Position numbers and translations under genes: made by a program. Positions 31,616-32,513 of a stretch of DNA of 32,513 bases are shown in pieces. Position 1 is the first letter of the stretch. Each line of letters opens with the position of its first letter. Source of the stretch: Kribbella turkmenica (GTDB taxonomy: Bacteria; Actinomycetota; Actinomycetes; Propionibacteriales; Kribbellaceae); the NCBI RefSeq assembly GCF_004348725.1, contig NZ_SMKR01000080.1, positions 1-32,513 on the forward strand, given 5' to 3'. The notes beneath the pieces were generated by a model that saw only the letters and a list, made by a program, of their open reading frames with translations, had not been told where the DNA came from and searched no databases.

Positions 31616-31640
31616 GCTTGGAGGCTCTCCTTCCGGGTAC
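31616..31640 (+). promoter_or_regulatory. SigB-type stress promoter of the DUF4142 gene
   Basis: GCTT (31616-31619), 15 nt, GGGTAC (31635-31640), with the same spacing as the catalase promoter. The predicted leader is about 28 nt and carries GAGAGGA before ATG 31676. Confidence 0.6.
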
Positions 31641-31675
31641 CTACGCCGACCATTCGTTTCAACGAGAGGACCGAC

Positions 31676-32362
31676 ATGACGTCGCTAGCGGGTCTTGTAC
31701 GACGGTGGGCCGTCACCGCGTTGGCCGCGGCTGCTGTGCTCTCGGCCGGTGCCGGACCGGTACGGGCCGCGACCACCCTGAACGACGCGGACCGCACGTT
31801 CCTGGCCGCCGCTCACCAGTCGAACCTGGCCGAGATCGCCACCGGGAAACTCGCACAGTCGAAGGGCACGAGCCAGGAGGTGAAGGATCTCGGGGCGATG
31901 CTCGTCACCGACCACACCAAGCTCGACTCGGCCCTTCGCGCGGTGGCCACGGCCAAGAACGTCGCGTTGCCGGATGCACCGAACGCGGAGCAGCGGGCGC
32001 TGCAGGCCAGGTTGGCCAACGCCTCCGGCGCGGAGTTCGACGCGATCTTCGTGGCCGGGCAGGTTGCCGGTCACGCCAAGGCCATGCGAATCGGCGAGAC
32101 CGAACTCGCCCGGGGCAGCGACGCGGCAGTCAAGAAGACGGCTGCCGATGCCGCACCGGTGATCGCCGAGCATCATCAGAAGTTCATGGCCCAGGCGCGG
32201 GCGATGGGCCTGCCCGACTCGGTGAACGCCGGATTGTCGGGGACCGGGGCACTGTCCTCGCCTGACAACGGACGAGCGGCCGCGCTGATCGCCGTCGGCG
32301 GCCTCTTCGTGGCCGTCGGCGCCGTTCTCGCCCTGACACGCCGCAGGACCGCGGTGTCTTGA
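31676..32362 (+). CDS. DUF4142 exported, C-terminally anchored protein
   Basis: This 228-aa protein has a signal peptide (residues 1-31, cleavage expected after VRA) and a DUF4142 four-helix domain of ferritin-like type from about 36 to 175. The domain shows ADRTFLAAAHQSNLAEIATGKLA and HHQKFMAQA. A short linker leads to one hydrophobic helix (about 203-222) followed by RRRTAVS, so the C-terminus is probably membrane-anchored. DUF4142 proteins are secreted stress-associated proteins of unknown activity. Its stop overlaps the next ATG (TGATG run, ATG 32362). Confidence 0.85.
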   Translation: MTSLAGLVRRWAVTALAAAAVLSAGAGPVRAATTLNDADRTFLAAAHQSNLAEIATGKLAQSKGTSQEVKDLGAMLVTDHTKLDSALRAVATAKNVALPDAPNAEQRALQARLANASGAEFDAIFVAGQVAGHAKAMRIGETELARGSDAAVKKTAADAAPVIAEHHQKFMAQARAMGLPDSVNAGLSGTGALSSPDNGRAAALIAVGGLFVAVGAVLALTRRRTAVS

Positions 32363-32513
32363 TGCGTCGAGGCAGTCTCAGCGCAGTCCTGGTCCTGGTC
32401 GGCGCGACGCTGACCGGGACCGGGGCAGCGCTCGCCCAGGACCCTGATCCGCCGCAGCTGCCCAGCTACGGGTTGGCGCCGGTAGCAGAGCCCACCGTGG
32501 CCCCGACGTCCTC
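32362..32513 (+). CDS. exported protein, truncated by the window end
   Basis: The first 50 codons are visible: MRRGSLSAVLVLVGATLTG, a signal peptide ending ALA before QDPDPPQ, then a Pro-rich mature start. The ATG overlaps the DUF4142 stop, so the genes form an operon. The partner of such an anchored protein could be a sortase-like or wall-bound protein, but the visible part does not show which. Confidence 0.7.
   Translation, partial: MRRGSLSAVLVLVGATLTGTGAALAQDPDPPQLPSYGLAPVAEPTVAPTS

Overview
The window is high-GC, densely coding DNA from an actinomycete. The evidence is strong G/C third-position bias, many GTG/TTG starts, ATGA/GTGA stop-start overlaps, leaderless-looking promoters and actinobacterial protein families. 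The gene content suits a Kribbella/Nocardioides-type member of the Propionibacteriales, but that placement is an inference from gene style, not a database match.

Region 1 (about 0.5-11.3 kb) is an envelope-lipid locus with its own two-component system. On the minus strand, in transcription order, lie a flippase-like integral membrane protein, a GT4 glycosyltransferase, DprE1, DprE2, a NAGPA-type phosphodiester glycosidase and a UbiA-family phosphoribosyltransferase. UbiA, DprE1 and DprE2 are the core of the decaprenylphosphoryl-arabinose (DPA) pathway. On the plus strand lie a PIG-L deacetylase, an OmpR-type response regulator, a PAP2 phosphatase and a histidine kinase. A COG4705 membrane protein follows on the minus strand. 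The main discovery here is a repeated promoter architecture: two CTCAGC half-sites 11 bp apart, then exactly 10 nt, then a -10-like hexamer. It occurs five times, before the flippase, dprE1, the NAGPA gene, the response regulator and the COG4705 gene. In four of the five the start codon follows the hexamer by 6-7 nt, suggesting leaderless mRNA. This looks like the self-contained regulon of the local two-component system.

Region 2 (about 11.5-27.4 kb) is a peptide/amide uptake and degradation locus. A minus-strand operon encodes a lipoprotein-binding protein, two permeases, two ATPases and a PepN aminopeptidase (Dpp/Opp-type ABC importer). Divergent from it is an amidohydrolase. Next come an enterochelin-esterase-like hydrolase and an M14 zinc peptidase, then a divergent PucR-type regulator, a PaiB-like FMN-binding protein and a YtcJ-like amidohydrolase. 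The inverted repeat TGTCG-N4-CGACA lies in all three control regions of this locus and is the probable operator of the PucR-type regulator.

Region 3 (about 27.4-32.5 kb) looks like a general-stress island: a Cys-rich metallothionein-like protein, a fatty acid desaturase, a LapA-domain protein, a DUF5994 protein, a manganese catalase, a DUF4142 exported protein and the start of another exported protein. The catalase and DUF4142 genes each have an upstream match to the actinobacterial SigB-type promoter (GNNT-N14-16-GGGTAC). No tRNA, rRNA, insertion sequence, prophage or CRISPR array was seen.
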